Assembly: GCA_021775275.1 (NCBI GenBank)
Contig: JAJFIE010000279.1
Coordinates: 1-5,159, forward strand
From: Rhodospirillales bacterium
Lineage (GTDB): Bacteria; Pseudomonadota; Alphaproteobacteria; Rhodospirillales; Casp-alpha2
DNA length: 5,159 bases
Direction of reading: 5' to 3'
Positions within the stretch are counted from its first letter, which is position 1. The number at the start of each line of letters is the position of its first letter. Shown one piece after another: positions 1 through 5,159 of this stretch. The translations under genes were made by a program, and so were the position numbers. The notes below the pieces were generated by a model that did no database searches, was not told where the DNA came from, and worked only from the letters and a program-made list of their open reading frames with translations.

Positions 1-275
1 ATGCGGCGAAGTTCCAGGGCGTCCGAGCCAGATTGTTCCAGCCCGAACATGCCAGCAATTCCGGAACCCATTGCGGCAACCCAGAAACCGCCATTCCGTT
101 CTGCATAATACGCCGAAATTCTGTCGATCTCTTCCGCCAGCGAAGAAACTACATAGGCCTCAAAAACATCTTCAAGGGCGGCAGGGGCAAGCAGACGATT
201 GACGGTGATAAACAGCTCTCGCACCTGGGTCGCATCAGACTCAACGAATGGCCGCACGGTGACCCGGTTGTTCAT
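1..275 (-). CDS. GNAT family N-acetyltransferase, N-terminal 91 residues (runs off the left edge)
   Basis: Reading the minus strand from the ATG at 275-273 gives an open frame to the window edge with no stop, so the gene is cut at its 3' end. The protein opens with VTVRPFVESDATQVRELF, the usual first strand and helix of GCN5-related acetyltransferases (a strand followed by an acidic helix start). Near residues 73-80 comes GGFWVAAMGSGIAGMFGL, the strand 2-3 hairpin of the fold, and the visible part ends in LELRR, which in this family leads into the core strand before the acetyl-CoA-binding loop. That loop lies outside the window. Members transfer an acetyl group from acetyl-CoA to an amine; the substrate cannot be told here. 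The start lies 5 nt after the stop of the upstream GlcG/HbpS-like gene, so the two are very probably co-transcribed and perhaps translationally coupled, since no good Shine-Dalgarno sits before this ATG. Confidence 0.8.
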   Translation of the reverse strand, partial: MNNRVTVRPFVESDATQVRELFITVNRLLAPAALEDVFEAYVVSSLAEEIDRISAYYAERNGGFWVAAMGSGIAGMFGLEQSGSDALELRR

Positions 276-280
276 TGAAC

Positions 281-706
281 TTATGCGTCATCGCCCAAAA
301 ACAGCTCCAGCCCGGCGCGTGCGCATGCCATGTCCTGTTCCGCTGTACCGGACGAACAACCGATCCCGCCCACGATATCGCCACCCACCATCACAGGATA
401 GCCACCGCCGACGGTGCTGAAACGTCCACCAGCCGAAGTATGGATGCCGAACATCAGAGAACCCGGCACGCACATCTCGTTATATTCATGGGTCGGCCGC
501 CTCGAAATGGCGCCGGTGTAAGCCTTGTCTGCGGCCAGACTGACGCTCAGCACTTTGGCGCCGTCCATGCGTTGAAAGGCAATCATGTTCCCGGACTCAT
601 CGGTAACGGCGATACACATGGGGACGCCGATTTCCTCGGCATGCTGGGCGGCGCCTTCCAAAAGAATCTGCGCATCGGCAAGTGACAGGCGGGTGATTGA
701 AAGCAT
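281..706 (-). CDS. GlcG/HbpS family (DUF336) heme-degrading-domain protein
   Basis: This 141-residue protein fits the usual length of the small GlcG/HbpS (DUF336) family. The start chosen is the ATG at 706-704, giving MLSITRLSLADAQ, the standard family N-terminus; the same frame is open to 835 but the extra 43 residues look non-coding. A GGTGGA at 718-713 lies 6 nt upstream as a modest ribosome site. Diagnostic stretches are IAVTDESGNMIAFQRMDGA (about 32-50), the conserved ADKAYTG (59-65), and the glycine-rich GGRFSTVGGGYPVMVGG followed by GGIGCSSGTAEQD (about 93-125), the family's C-terminal signature, then a closing helix. Relatives include GlcG of glycolate operons and HbpS, an extracellular heme-binding sensor protein of Streptomyces; most members have no proven enzymatic role. 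No signal peptide is seen, so this one is probably cytoplasmic. It leads a two-gene unit with the GNAT gene. Family assignment is firm, function unknown. Confidence 0.88.
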   Translation of the reverse strand: MLSITRLSLADAQILLEGAAQHAEEIGVPMCIAVTDESGNMIAFQRMDGAKVLSVSLAADKAYTGAISRRPTHEYNEMCVPGSLMFGIHTSAGGRFSTVGGGYPVMVGGDIVGGIGCSSGTAEQDMACARAGLELFLGDDA

Positions 707-775
707 GGCGGTTCCACCGGGTTGGCTGCGGTTAAGAAAGAAGATACGCATTTGCGGGTGGTGAAGATAGGCCAA

Positions 776-795
776 GTTTGCTATCCGATACAAAC
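776..795. promoter_or_regulatory. Imperfect dyad in the divergent intergenic region, candidate operator
   Basis: The 131-nt gap between the two divergent genes contains GTTTG-C-TATC-C-GATA-CAAAC: arms GTTTG/CAAAC and TATC/GATA around a central C, with one unpaired C in the left arm. A further GATAG at 766-770 is the complement of CTATC at 781-785, so the motif is partly reiterated. Its place between two outward-facing genes suits a regulator site, but no regulator gene is visible and the match could be chance. I could not pick a convincing -35/-10 pair on either strand here. Confidence 0.28.
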
Positions 796-826
796 CGCCG
801 CTCACAAACAACCAATTAGTCTGCGT

Positions 827-831
827 AAGGA
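827..831 (+). promoter_or_regulatory. Shine-Dalgarno site of fbp
   Basis: AAGGA lies 6 nt before the ATG at 838, a standard spacing. It supports that ATG as the true start of the fructose-bisphosphatase gene. Confidence 0.75.
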
Positions 832-837
832 ACATAA

Positions 838-1890
838 ATGCAGGATGGCTCTAATCTTTCCGATCATATTCTGTCTGACCACATCCAGGCCGAATGTGCG
901 CGACTGGATGCTGACAGCGACTTTGCCGGTGTCATCACAGATATCGCCGAATCCTGTGCTGCCATCTCCAAACTGGTACGCCACGGCCGCCTTGCCGGCA
1001 ACATGGCGGCGGAGCACGACACCAACGTGCAGGACGAAACCCAGAAGGAACTGGATATTGTCTCCAATAATCTTCTGATCGAACACGCCGACAAGGGCGG
1101 GCATCTGATCGCTGTGGCATCCGAAGAGATGGCTGATTCCTTGATCTTTTCGCAAGACAACACCCGTGGAAAGTATTTGCTGGTATTTGATCCGCTTGAT
1201 GGATCCCTGAACATCGGGATCAATGCACCCGTTGGCACAATCTTTTCCGTGCTGCGTGCGCCCGAAGGCGCAACCGGCGCAAATGAAGATTTCCTGCAAC
1301 CGGGAAGCAGTCAGCTTTGCGCCGGGTATGTGCTGTACGGTATTTCCACTGAAATGGTGATTACCTTCGGAGCTGGCGTGGCCATCTTCACGCTTGATCC
1401 CGATGACGGCATTTTCAAAATGACTGACAGCCACCTGACCATTGCGGAAGACACCTCGGAATATGCCATCAATGCTTCGAACCAGCGATTTTGGGAAGCG
1501 CCCGTGCAGCGATACATCAGTGAATGTCTGGCAGGCAAGGATGGGCCCAGAGGCAGGGACTTCAACATGCGCTGGGTCGGGGCCATGGTTGCCGACGTGC
1601 ACCGGGTTTTGAGTCGCAGCGGTGTCTTCACTTATCCTGTTGACGAAAAAATTCGCGCGAGAGGCGGTCGGTTACGGCTCATGTACGAAGCCAACCCCAT
1701 GGCCATGATTGTCGAGCAGGCGGGTGGATTAGCTTCCACCGGACACGGGCGTATCATGGAAATAGCACCCCACAACCTGCACCAGCGTGCGCCGGTTATA
1801 CTGGGGTCAAAAAATGAAGTGCAACGGTTGATCGATTATTACTCTGAGCTTGATTCCAATCTTGATTCCAATCTTGATTCTGGGGCTTGA
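838..1890 (+). CDS. fbp: Class I fructose-1,6-bisphosphatase
   Basis: The product (350 residues, normal for the class) hydrolyses fructose-1,6-bisphosphate to fructose-6-phosphate and phosphate in the cytoplasm, the committing step of gluconeogenesis; no Calvin-cycle gene is nearby. Conserved blocks appear in order: NVQDETQKELDIVSNN (63-78, usually NVQGE), the metal-binding pair E96-E97 in ASEE, FDPLDGS (117-123) with metal ligands D118 and D121, VGTIFSVL (132-139), and RLRLMYEANPMAMIVEQAGG (278-297) with the metal-binding E284. Two positions are odd: the usual DGSSNID reads DGSLNIG (L124, G127). The last 13 residues are a low-complexity tail, LDSNLDSNLDSGA, from a 12-bp tandem repeat. The ATG at 838 has a good ribosome site, and the N-terminus carries LSDHILSDHI. 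It stands alone on this strand, with tRNA-Glu 41 nt downstream. Identity is firm; normal activity is likely but not assured given the loop changes. Confidence 0.93.
   Translation: MQDGSNLSDHILSDHIQAECARLDADSDFAGVITDIAESCAAISKLVRHGRLAGNMAAEHDTNVQDETQKELDIVSNNLLIEHADKGGHLIAVASEEMADSLIFSQDNTRGKYLLVFDPLDGSLNIGINAPVGTIFSVLRAPEGATGANEDFLQPGSSQLCAGYVLYGISTEMVITFGAGVAIFTLDPDDGIFKMTDSHLTIAEDTSEYAINASNQRFWEAPVQRYISECLAGKDGPRGRDFNMRWVGAMVADVHRVLSRSGVFTYPVDEKIRARGGRLRLMYEANPMAMIVEQAGGLASTGHGRIMEIAPHNLHQRAPVILGSKNEVQRLIDYYSELDSNLDSNLDSGA
1849..1881 (+). repeat. 12-bp tandem repeat, 2.75 copies, at the 3' end of fbp
   Basis: CTTGATTCCAAT occurs at 1849-1860 and exactly again at 1861-1872, followed by CTTGATTCT at 1873-1881. 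The unit length is a multiple of three, so the reading frame is kept and the FBPase tail becomes LDSN-LDSN-LDS. The copies are identical at the DNA level, which suggests recent slippage. Each copy contains TTGATT, and a further TTGATT overlaps the stop codon at 1887-1892. Confidence 0.9.
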
Positions 1891-1913
1891 TTTTATAGGG
1901 CAGGGCGTATACC
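1887..1913 (+). promoter_or_regulatory. Candidate promoter of tRNA-Glu
   Basis: TTGATT at 1887-1892, overlapping the fbp stop codon, and TATACC at 1908-1913 resemble -35 and -10 hexamers, but the spacer is only 15 nt instead of about 17. Transcription would begin near 1920, about 12 nt before the mature tRNA. A second AT-rich possibility is TATAGG at 1894-1899. Read-through from fbp is an equally good alternative, because no terminator separates the two genes. Confidence 0.3.
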
Positions 1914-1931
1914 AACATGCGCGCTACAGGC

Positions 1932-2007
1932 GGCCCCATCGTCTAGTGGCCTAGGACGCTGGCCTTTCACGCCGGAAACACGGGTTCGAACCCCGTTGGG
2001 GTCACCA
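1932..2007 (+). tRNA. tRNA-Glu (anticodon UUC)
   Basis: All parts of a cloverleaf are present. The acceptor stem GGCCCCA (1932-1938) pairs with TGGGGTC (1997-2003) with one G-T pair. The D stem is GTCT/GGAC (1941-1944, 1954-1957). The anticodon stem CTGGC/GCCGG (1959-1963, 1971-1975) encloses loop CTTTCAC with anticodon TTC at 1966-1968. A 4-nt variable region leads to T stem ACGGG/CCCGT around the TTCGAAC loop (1985-1991). The discriminator is A2004 and CCA is encoded at 2005-2007. The anticodon reads the glutamate codons GAA and GAG. The gene lies between fbp and a terminator hairpin. Confidence 0.98.
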
Positions 2008-2026
2008 ACTATGGCAAACAAAATAC

Positions 2027-2056
2027 CCGCCAAGGCAAACGCCAAGGCGGATTTTT
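2027..2056. terminator. Rho-independent terminator, probably bidirectional
   Basis: CCGCC (2027-2031) pairs with GGCGG (2046-2050); inside, after an AA/AA internal loop, GGC (2034-2036) pairs with GCC (2041-2043) around an AAAC loop. On the plus strand the hairpin is followed by ATTTTT (2051-2056), ending the tRNA transcript. On the minus strand it is followed by GTATTTTGTTT, and it begins 9 nt after the stop codon of the dehydratase gene, so it can also end the convergent operon. Confidence 0.75.
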
Positions 2057-2059
2057 CAT

Positions 2060-3088
2060 TTATGCTCCGGGCCAGGTATCGCTCAGACGGTACCCGCCGG
2101 GCCACGGGTCGGTCGGGTCCAGCGTGTGCTGGTGGGTGCCCGTGATCCAGGCCTGCCCAGCGATGGCGGGAATTATGGCGGGATTGCCACCCAAATCCAC
2201 GATCTCATCAATCATACAGTCGAACCGGGAATCGACGATAGAGCGTCCCTGGAAAGCCTCGCCAATGCCAAGCTCCCCCCGGGCATGCAGCACGGCCATT
2301 CTGGCCGAACAGCCGGTTCCGGTCGGCGAACGGTCGATCTTGCCGGGTTGCACAACAACCGCATTGCGACCGGTCTTGATTCCTTCCACCATGGTGACAG
2401 GGGCGGCGATCTGACAGAACGACAGATGCGCCCACTCAGGATTGGTGGGGTGGCGGAAGCCCAACTGCTCATTGGCGGCATCGGTGATGCGCATACCTGT
2501 CTGGGCCAAATCCAGCGCCTCATCGGGACTCAGTTTAAACCCGAGGACGTTTGAATCCACGATGGCGAAACTGTCACCGCCGTAGGCCGTATCGACGGTC
2601 AATGTGCCCAACCCCTCGACTTCAATGGTGGCACCCAGCTTATCGACAAAGGAAGGCACATTTCTGACCCGGACTTTTTCGACTTTGCCATCGCGACAAC
2701 TGGCTTCTACTTCTACCAGCCCGCCGGGCGCTTCAAGCACCAGGTGGGTCACAGGTTCCACCATGGGAAGGATGCCGGTTTCCAGCAACACGGTGGAGAC
2801 GCACATGGAGTTGGAGCCTGACATGGGCGGGGTATGAATGGGCTCCATGATGATCCAACCCATTTGCGCTGCCGGGTTCTTAGGGGGCACCAGCAGGTTT
2901 ACATGGCGGAACACGCCGCCACGGGGTTCGTTCAGCATGAAATTACGGAGCGTCTCGTCCTCGGCAATGAACCGTGATTGTTCCCAGATGGTGTCGCCCG
3001 GGGGCGGCGCGACACCACCGACAATAACATCACCGACTTCGCCTTCGGCGTGGCAGCTGACCGTATGAATAACACTAGAGGCACGCAT
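2060..3088 (-). CDS. Proline racemase superfamily protein, probable trans-3-hydroxy-L-proline dehydratase
   Basis: This 342-residue protein has the full proline racemase fold: [16 protein letters not shown] near the N-terminus (10-25), LNEPRGG (52-58), the first catalytic motif PPMSGSNS (87-94), EAPGGLV (119-125), DTAYGGDSF (166-174), ANEQLGF (205-211) and the second catalytic motif DRSPTGTG (252-259), ending in WITGTHQ and [15 protein letters not shown]. Racemases and 4-hydroxyproline epimerases use two cysteines; here the positions are S90 and T256. Thr at the second position is the mark of trans-3-hydroxyproline dehydratases, which make delta1-pyrroline-2-carboxylate (called lhpH in Azospirillum). 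Its neighbour, an enolase-fold cis-3-hydroxyproline dehydratase, supports this role. It is last in the operon, 29 nt after that gene. AAGGA at 3103-3099 lies 10 nt before the ATG, slightly far. Dehydratase rather than racemase is a strong inference; the exact substrate is untested. Confidence 0.82.
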   Translation of the reverse strand: MRASSVIHTVSCHAEGEVGDVIVGGVAPPPGDTIWEQSRFIAEDETLRNFMLNEPRGGVFRHVNLLVPPKNPAAQMGWIIMEPIHTPPMSGSNSMCVSTVLLETGILPMVEPVTHLVLEAPGGLVEVEASCRDGKVEKVRVRNVPSFVDKLGATIEVEGLGTLTVDTAYGGDSFAIVDSNVLGFKLSPDEALDLAQTGMRITDAANEQLGFRHPTNPEWAHLSFCQIAAPVTMVEGIKTGRNAVVVQPGKIDRSPTGTGCSARMAVLHARGELGIGEAFQGRSIVDSRFDCMIDEIVDLGGNPAIIPAIAGQAWITGTHQHTLDPTDPWPGGYRLSDTWPGA

Positions 3089-3098
3089 GAACTGTCAG

Positions 3099-3103
3099 TC
3101 CTT
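3099..3103 (-). promoter_or_regulatory. Shine-Dalgarno site of the trans-3-hydroxyproline dehydratase gene
   Basis: AAGGA on the minus strand, 10 nt before the ATG at 3088. It lies at the edge of the second copy of a 16-bp duplication, so its AAGG derives from the repeat unit. Confidence 0.6.
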
Positions 3104-3131
3104 ATGAATAGGTGGCCTTATGAATAAGTGG
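3100..3131 (-). repeat. 16-bp tandem duplication spanning a stop codon and ribosome site
   Basis: On the plus strand, CCTTATGAATAGGTGG (3100-3115) is followed directly by CCTTATGAATAAGTGG (3116-3131), 15 of 16 bases alike. In the transcribed (minus) direction the first copy holds the last codons of the enolase-superfamily gene (Thr-Tyr-Ser-stop) plus AAGG. The second copy lies in the intergenic gap and supplies the AAGG of the next gene's ribosome site. Confidence 0.9.
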
Positions 3132-4221
3132 CGATGGGCGAACCGAGAGACCCTAAGTCAGGCACGATCCCCAACCCCGGCGTATCATCCGCCTTCATTT
3201 GGCCGTTCTCGCGTTTCGGCGACCCTGTAGCCGTTTGTACCGTCACATAGCTGTTGAAGTCGGTGGCAGCAAAACGAAACCGCTCCGGTGTGGAATGGGC
3301 CAGATGGGCAATAGCGGCGGTAATGATATCGCCACCCCAGCTATCTTCGATGTTCATGGCAATGCCCAAGGACACACAAAGATCGCGAATTTGACGGGCC
3401 TTCGTGATCCCGCCGACCTTGGAAATTTTCAGATTAATGACATCCATCGCGCCGTCGCCGTGCGCCCGCAACAGGGCCTGAAGGCCGTCAATATTTTCGT
3501 CCAGAATGAAGGGCCGCGCCGTGCGACGGCGGATGGTCAGGCATTCCTCATAACTTTTGCAGGGTTGCTCTATGTAGACATCCAGCTTCGCGACGCCATC
3601 AACGACCCGCGCCGCTTCGTGCATCAGCCACCCGGTATTGGCGTCGGCGATCAGGACTTCGCCTCGATCCAGAATTTCCCGTGTCGCCCAAATACGGGCG
3701 ATATCATCATCGGGATCGCCGCCGACTTTTAGCTGGAACTTGGTGTAGCCTTCGTCCCGGTATCCGGCGATTTTCTTCGCCATCTTATCCGGCGCTTCCT
3801 GGCTGATGGCGCGGTAAAGCGCGACCGTGTCGCCATGACGTCCGCCAAGCAGGTCGCAAACCGGCAGGCCGGTCTTTTTGCCCAACAGGTCCCAACACGC
3901 CATATCGATGCCGGACTTGACGTACGGGTGACCCAGCAGGGCGGTGTCCATGATCAGATTGATCTTGCCGATCTCCGTCGGATCAGCGCCGATCAGATGC
4001 GGCGCCAGTTCGGCAACGCCGGTCCGAACGCCGGGACCATAGGCGGGCAAATAGAATGGTCCCAAGGGACAGACCTCGCCATAACCCGATACGCCGTCAT
4101 CCGTTTCAATTTCAACGACGGTGCAATCAAAGACCTCCACATACTTGCCGTCAGCCCAGGAATAGCGACCTTCTTTGAGGGGAAGATCGATTTGATAGAC
4201 ATTGATTGTCTTGATCTGCAT
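3118..4221 (-). CDS. Enolase superfamily (MLE subgroup) enzyme, probable cis-3-hydroxy-L-proline dehydratase
   Basis: This 367-residue enzyme has the capping domain (about 1-125) and the barrel domain of the mandelate racemase/muconate lactonizing group. Metal ligands are D193 (IADANTGW), E218 (YIEQPC) and D241 (LDEN). Acid/base lysines are K165 (KFQLKVGG) and K265 ([10 protein letters not shown]) on opposite barrel sides, an arrangement suited to 2-epimerisation or elimination; the first Lys of the common KxK is Gln163. The wording throughout, such as [21 protein letters not shown] and IEDSWGGDI, matches what I recall of the Labrenzia aggregata cis-3-hydroxy-L-proline dehydratase, also encoded next to a racemase-fold trans-3-hydroxyproline dehydratase. 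The product would be delta1-pyrroline-2-carboxylate. The ATG at 4221 is chosen because AAGGA lies 6 nt upstream; the open frame continues to 4320 but overlaps the ATPase gene. The main alternative is a hydroxyproline-betaine 2-epimerase (HpbD-like). Confidence 0.83.
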   Translation of the reverse strand: MQIKTINVYQIDLPLKEGRYSWADGKYVEVFDCTVVEIETDDGVSGYGEVCPLGPFYLPAYGPGVRTGVAELAPHLIGADPTEIGKINLIMDTALLGHPYVKSGIDMACWDLLGKKTGLPVCDLLGGRHGDTVALYRAISQEAPDKMAKKIAGYRDEGYTKFQLKVGGDPDDDIARIWATREILDRGEVLIADANTGWLMHEAARVVDGVAKLDVYIEQPCKSYEECLTIRRRTARPFILDENIDGLQALLRAHGDGAMDVINLKISKVGGITKARQIRDLCVSLGIAMNIEDSWGGDIITAAIAHLAHSTPERFRFAATDFNSYVTVQTATGSPKRENGQMKADDTPGLGIVPDLGSLGSPIATYS

Positions 4222-4227
4222 GGGAAA

Positions 4228-4232
4228 TCCTT
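4228..4232 (-). promoter_or_regulatory. Shine-Dalgarno site deciding the start of the cis-3-hydroxyproline dehydratase gene
   Basis: AAGGA on the minus strand with a 6-nt spacer to the ATG at 4221-4219. It lies in the 25-nt gap after the ATPase stop and rules in favour of this ATG over the longer open frame that starts inside the ATPase gene. Confidence 0.8.
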
Positions 4233-4246
4233 GTGGCCGGAATTTT

Positions 4247-4969
4247 TTATCTAACGTTGCTGAGGAACTGTCGGGTGTGTTCGCTTTGCGAGTCCTGAAG
4301 AACCTGACTCGGTGGACCAATCTCTTCGATCACGCCGTCTCGGAAAAACGCGACACGGTCTGATACGTCGCGGGCAAACCCGATTTCATGGGTTACCAGT
4401 ATCATGGTCATTCCCTCGTCACTCAACAGACGCAAGGTATCAAGAACCTCGCCAACAAGCTCGGGATCAAGCGCCGAGGTGACTTCATCGAAGAGCATGT
4501 AATCCGGTTCCATCGCCAATGCACGGGCGATGGCGAGGCGTTGTTGTTGCCCACCGGACATTTTGTTGGGATAGACATCAAGCTTGTCACCCAAACCGAC
4601 GTGTTCGAGTTGCTTGCGGGCTATTTCGTCAGCTTGCTGTTCGGATTTTCCCGCGACTATTTTTGGGGCAAGCGCCACGTTTTCGAGCGTCGTCAGATGC
4701 GGGAAGGAGTTCCATTGCTGAAACACCATACCGATATTCTGGCGCAACTTGTTGACGTCTGTTTCCTTTGCGTGGACATCCGTCCCGTCGACAATAATCT
4801 GGCCACCCTGGATAGGCTCAAGCGCATTGATACAATAGAGCAACGTCGATTTGCCTGAGCCACTGGACCCAATGATGCTGATCACTTCACCTTTTTCAAC
4901 AGTCAGATCGACTCCCTTCAGGACATGCAGGTCCCCAAAGGATTTATGGACGTTCTTGATTTCAATCAT
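4247..4969 (-). CDS. Polar amino acid ABC transporter ATP-binding protein (GlnQ/HisP type)
   Basis: The 240-residue product has every motif of an ABC ATPase in order: Walker [10 protein letters not shown] (34-42), Q-loop [13 protein letters not shown] (81-93) with Q84, signature MSGGQQQR (137-144), Walker [12 protein letters not shown] (158-168) with catalytic E162, and the switch H194 in VTHE. Length, the QQxNxFPHLT segment and the LTLExNVxxAP style place it in the polar amino acid uptake (PAAT) group. It would power import from the inner face of the cytoplasmic membrane, working with the permease encoded just upstream, whose stop codon it overlaps by 8 nt; AGGTGG at 4979-4974 is its ribosome site. 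The binding protein and any second permease must lie beyond the right edge. The ligand is inferred, from the two downstream dehydratases, to be a hydroxyproline or related amino acid. One small variation is Met for Leu at the start of the signature. Confidence 0.95.
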   Translation of the reverse strand: MIEIKNVHKSFGDLHVLKGVDLTVEKGEVISIIGSSGSGKSTLLYCINALEPIQGGQIIVDGTDVHAKETDVNKLRQNIGMVFQQWNSFPHLTTLENVALAPKIVAGKSEQQADEIARKQLEHVGLGDKLDVYPNKMSGGQQQRLAIARALAMEPDYMLFDEVTSALDPELVGEVLDTLRLLSDEGMTMILVTHEIGFARDVSDRVAFFRDGVIEEIGPPSQVLQDSQSEHTRQFLSNVR

Positions 4970-5159
4970 CTTGCCACCTGCGTTCCAGTCTTTCCGTTAT
5001 CCGGGCGATCGGAAATGAAAGTGCGAAATAGAAGGCGCCAACAATCGCAAGAATGAGAAACGGTTGCTGGGTTCGGGTTATCAGAATTTGTGAGGCGCGA
5101 AGCAGTTCCACATAACCGAGGACGGATACCAGAGCTGAATCCTTTAAGACCCCCAATGC
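4962..5159 (-). CDS. Polar amino acid ABC transporter permease, C-terminal 65 residues (cut by the right edge)
   Basis: The frame is open to the edge of the window, so only the 3' end of the gene is here. The visible part begins LGVLKDSALVSVLGYVELLRASQ, the segment just after the EAA loop of GlnP/HisM-type permeases (family form: LK-T-SL-SVI-x-EL). It then has one hydrophobic membrane span, PFLILAIVGAFYFALSFPIA, and a basic cytoplasmic end with the usual LERRW. The TTG at 5156 is an internal Leu codon, not the start. Permeases of this group form the membrane channel with the ATPase encoded next, which starts 8 nt before this gene's TGA stop, a sign of translational coupling. It is the most upstream gene of the operon visible in the window. 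Confidence 0.9.
   Translation of the reverse strand, partial: ALGVLKDSALVSVLGYVELLRASQILITRTQQPFLILAIVGAFYFALSFPIARITERLERRWQDD

Noticed and set aside
707..835. N-terminal extension of the GlcG/HbpS-like protein by 43 residues
   Set aside because: The extension covers the whole divergent intergenic region and does not look like family sequence or a signal peptide; the ATG at 706 gives the standard length and start.
802..1602. A 266-residue minus-strand open frame inside fbp
   Set aside because: It is the antisense shadow of a gene with clear FBPase motifs, and the translation has no recognisable family features.
1932..2007. tRNA-Glu as an integration site for a genomic island
   Set aside because: No integrase, no repeat of the tRNA 3' end within the window, and the neighbouring operon looks like normal core-style catabolic genes.
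1893..2105. A 70-residue minus-strand open frame antisense to tRNA-Glu, containing NGVRTRVSGVKG
   Set aside because: This is the translation of the complement of a tRNA-Glu gene plus terminator, a well-known source of false hypothetical proteins. It also overlaps the end of the dehydratase gene.
3199..4254. Long plus-strand open frames (about 177 and 139 residues) across the enolase-superfamily gene
   Set aside because: Both are antisense to a complete, motif-rich enzyme and show no domain features; long shadow frames are expected in GC-rich coding DNA.
4222..4320. N-terminal extension of the enolase-superfamily protein by 33 residues
   Set aside because: It would start inside the ATPase coding sequence and has no homology-like content, while the ATG at 4221 has a well-placed AAGGA and gives the normal family N-terminus.
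1..5159. An undescribed defence, phage or toxin-antitoxin system
   Set aside because: Every gene belongs to a recognised metabolic or transport family, and no small paired frames, arrays or mobile-element hallmarks were seen.

Overview
The window reads as ordinary chromosomal DNA of an alphaproteobacterium. I infer this from the protein types, the tRNA-Glu with encoded CCA and A73, and a 3-hydroxyproline dehydratase pair that resembles, from memory, the one described in Labrenzia. No genus can be named, and no mobile element, CRISPR array or phage gene is visible. There is no gene-free stretch over 300 bases.

Layout from left to right. (1) Minus strand, 1-706: a two-gene unit, a GlcG/HbpS (DUF336) family protein followed 5 nt later by a GNAT acetyltransferase that runs off the left edge. 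(2) A 131-nt divergent intergenic region (707-837) with an imperfect dyad. (3) Plus strand, 838-1890: a complete class I fructose-1,6-bisphosphatase (fbp), followed after 41 nt by tRNA-Glu(UUC) at 1932-2007. (4) A hairpin at 2027-2050, U-tailed on both sides, where the plus-strand tRNA and the minus-strand operon converge. (5) Minus strand, 5159 down to 2060: a tightly packed operon read right to left. It encodes the C-terminal end of a polar amino acid ABC permease, its ATPase (8-nt overlap), an enolase-superfamily enzyme best matched to cis-3-hydroxy-L-proline dehydratase (25-nt gap), and a proline-racemase-superfamily enzyme best matched to trans-3-hydroxy-L-proline dehydratase (29-nt gap).

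The minus-strand operon makes metabolic sense as import and breakdown of 3-hydroxyprolines. The ABC importer would bring in the amino acid. The two unrelated dehydratases would each convert one C3 stereoisomer to delta1-pyrroline-2-carboxylate, which a reductase (not in this window) would turn into L-proline. The assignment rests on family recognition plus gene pairing; the importer's ligand is inferred from context only.

Points of detail worth attention are the thiol-free Ser/Thr catalytic pair in the racemase-fold enzyme, two short tandem duplications sitting at gene 3' ends (one copies a stop codon plus Shine-Dalgarno, the other extends the FBPase tail and carries phased TTGATT hexamers upstream of the tRNA), and two unusual residues in the FBPase metal/substrate loop. 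I did not see a wholly new system.
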